DNA of 64,000 bases. Source: Pseudoalteromonas byunsanensis. GTDB taxonomy: Bacteria; Pseudomonadota; Gammaproteobacteria; Enterobacterales; Alteromonadaceae. Of the stretch, positions 63,089 to 64,000 are shown in pieces; position 1 is the first letter of the stretch, and each line of letters opens with the position of its first letter. The stretch is taken from NCBI RefSeq assembly GCF_001854475.1, contig NZ_MNAN01000035.1, positions 219,460 through 283,459 on the forward strand, written 5' to 3'. A model generated the notes under the pieces. It saw only the letters and a list, made by a program, of their open reading frames with translations. It had not been told where the DNA came from and searched no databases. The position numbers were made by a program, and so were the translations under genes.

Positions 63089-64000
63089 ATGGTGTTTAAA
63101 CTCAATTCACTATGCCTAGCATTATCACTGGGACTTTCAAACTATGCAGCAGCCTCTTGTAACGGCATAGGCGACGGTGCCACTGTCTCTTTAGAGGGGA
63201 TATCTCTGAGAATTTTAGGCTCTGCAGAGTCAGAGTCGTTTTCATTAACCAGTTCACAAGATACTTTAACCGTTACCCGAACAGCCAACGGTAACACCAG
63301 TTGCGATACCTTCTACCTAAGTCAAGTTCGGCTAATTGAAGCTCGATTGGGTGCCGGCCATGACAGCTTCGGTGCAAAAGATATCGCCGTCATGCAATAC
63401 GTTTATGGTGAAAACGGTGACGACATAATTACCACAGGCTCACAACAGGATAGAGTATATGGCGGTGCAGGTGATGACACTATTTTTGGTAGTGGCGGAA
63501 ACGACACTCTGTGGGGAGAAGACGGTAAAGATATGATCCACGGCGGTTATGGCAACGATCATATCACGGGAGGAAATGGTCATGACCAATTATTTGGCGA
63601 TCACAATGATGATGTGATCAGCGGTGATAACGGCGGCGACTTGTTGATGGGTGGTCAAGGACGAGACCTACTCATCGGTGGAAATGACAATGACTACCTC
63701 GGCGGTGGCTGCCGCCTTGCTAATGCCAATAACGGTTATATATACGAGCAAAGCGGCTGTAACAGTAATAACGATGGTGATGACACCTTATATGGTGGCA
63801 GTGGCGATGACGTCTTAAGTGGTGATCAAGGCAACGACACACTCTACGGTGATGACGGTGATGATTATCTGGCTGGTAATCGTGGCCGTGAAGACCGCTT
63901 ACATGGTGGCAATGGTAACGATGCCTTATTTGAAGTGGGCGATGGTGATGTGGTCAATACAAGCAAATGGCACAAAGCATGGGGCAACAGCGGCGACGAC
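63089..64000 (+). CDS. Sec-exported RTX-repeat protein, partial
   Basis: The frame is open at the right edge (304 codons seen). It starts at ATG 63089, with AAGGAT before it, and signal peptide MVFKLNSLCLALSLGLSNYAAA. A Cys-containing N-terminal domain (about 22-115) is followed by many RTX calcium-binding nonapeptides of GGxGxDxL type (from about 118: YGENGDDI, YGGAGDDTI, WGEDGKDM, YGGSGDDVL, YGDDGDDYL). A Sec signal on an RTX protein is unusual, since most use type I export with a C-terminal signal; the C-terminus is not in the window. Probably an extracellular Ca2+-dependent adhesin or enzyme. Confidence 0.85.
   Translation, partial: MVFKLNSLCLALSLGLSNYAAASCNGIGDGATVSLEGISLRILGSAESESFSLTSSQDTLTVTRTANGNTSCDTFYLSQVRLIEARLGAGHDSFGAKDIAVMQYVYGENGDDIITTGSQQDRVYGGAGDDTIFGSGGNDTLWGEDGKDMIHGGYGNDHITGGNGHDQLFGDHNDDVISGDNGGDLLMGGQGRDLLIGGNDNDYLGGGCRLANANNGYIYEQSGCNSNNDGDDTLYGGSGDDVLSGDQGNDTLYGDDGDDYLAGNRGREDRLHGGNGNDALFEVGDGDVVNTSKWHKAWGNSGDD

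Noticed and set aside
1..64000. tRNA, rRNA, CRISPR or insertion sequence
   Set aside because: No cloverleaf, rRNA-like block, regularly spaced repeats, or transposase frame was seen on either strand by eye; a tRNAscan/ISfinder search would be decisive.

Overview
The window looks like chromosomal DNA of a marine gammaproteobacterium of the order Alteromonadales, most likely Pseudoalteromonas. This rests on the genes recognised (RapA, RluA, PatZ-type acetyltransferase, DUF3283, DUF1289, DUF3192, an SO_0444-type metal exporter), on moderate G+C with AT-rich intergenic stretches, and on the many secreted peptidases and hydrolases. It is a genus-level inference from remembered families, not a database result. 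No rRNA, tRNA, CRISPR array, insertion sequence or prophage was seen.

Layout. 1-6 kb: the end of an M49-type peptidase, a secreted DPP-IV-like S9 peptidase, an M17 aminopeptidase whose ribosome binding site lies inside a terminator-like hairpin, and a CstA-family transporter. 6-14.5 kb: dinB with a perfect LexA box, a Tas-like aldo/keto reductase, a NUDIX hydrolase, a periplasmic binding protein, a SIMPL protein, and a patZ-like gene two bases ahead of a voltage-gated K+ channel gene. 14.5-29 kb: signalling and housekeeping. There is a giant propeller/PAS/GGDEF/EAL sensor, small conserved proteins, an acyltransferase, a zntR-like regulator with a Cys-rich metal permease, a D-2-hydroxyacid dehydrogenase, and a hybrid histidine kinase with a GGDEF response regulator. 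29-34.6 kb: phoH-like, rapA and rluA. 34.6-51 kb: a more accessory region with secreted M20 and S8 peptidases, an S24 repressor divergent from an HTH/acyltransferase pair, a secreted amidohydrolase, an AT-rich OafA-like acyltransferase, a DUF1624 membrane protein, a zinc phospholipase C-like protein, a di-haem peroxidase with a C-terminal extension, and RidA. 51-55.9 kb: a membrane-bound AraC regulator, a TonB-dependent receptor and a BASS transporter, plausibly one uptake locus. 55.9-64 kb: an Hsp20 gene with a ROSE-like RNA thermometer, mmcQ/yjbR, pnuC, a short arfA gene, alpha/beta hydrolases, a two-domain GNAT, an S41 peptidase, and the start of a Sec-exported RTX-repeat protein that runs off the window.

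The strongest observations are regulatory RNA. The first is arfA (59 codons), with its stop codon in the loop of its own terminator hairpin, which fits non-stop mRNA control by tmRNA. The second is a TTGCT/AGGA hairpin of ROSE type upstream of hsp20, behind a sigma32-like promoter. The third is a hairpin that buries the aminopeptidase ribosome binding site. Other points are a ZntR-like repressor with an altered metal ligand next to a permease with five CC pairs, four copies of TGCGTAW around an S24 repressor, a 19-base motif shared by two secretome-associated promoters, and degenerate c-di-GMP domains. I did not find an obvious wholly new multi-gene system.
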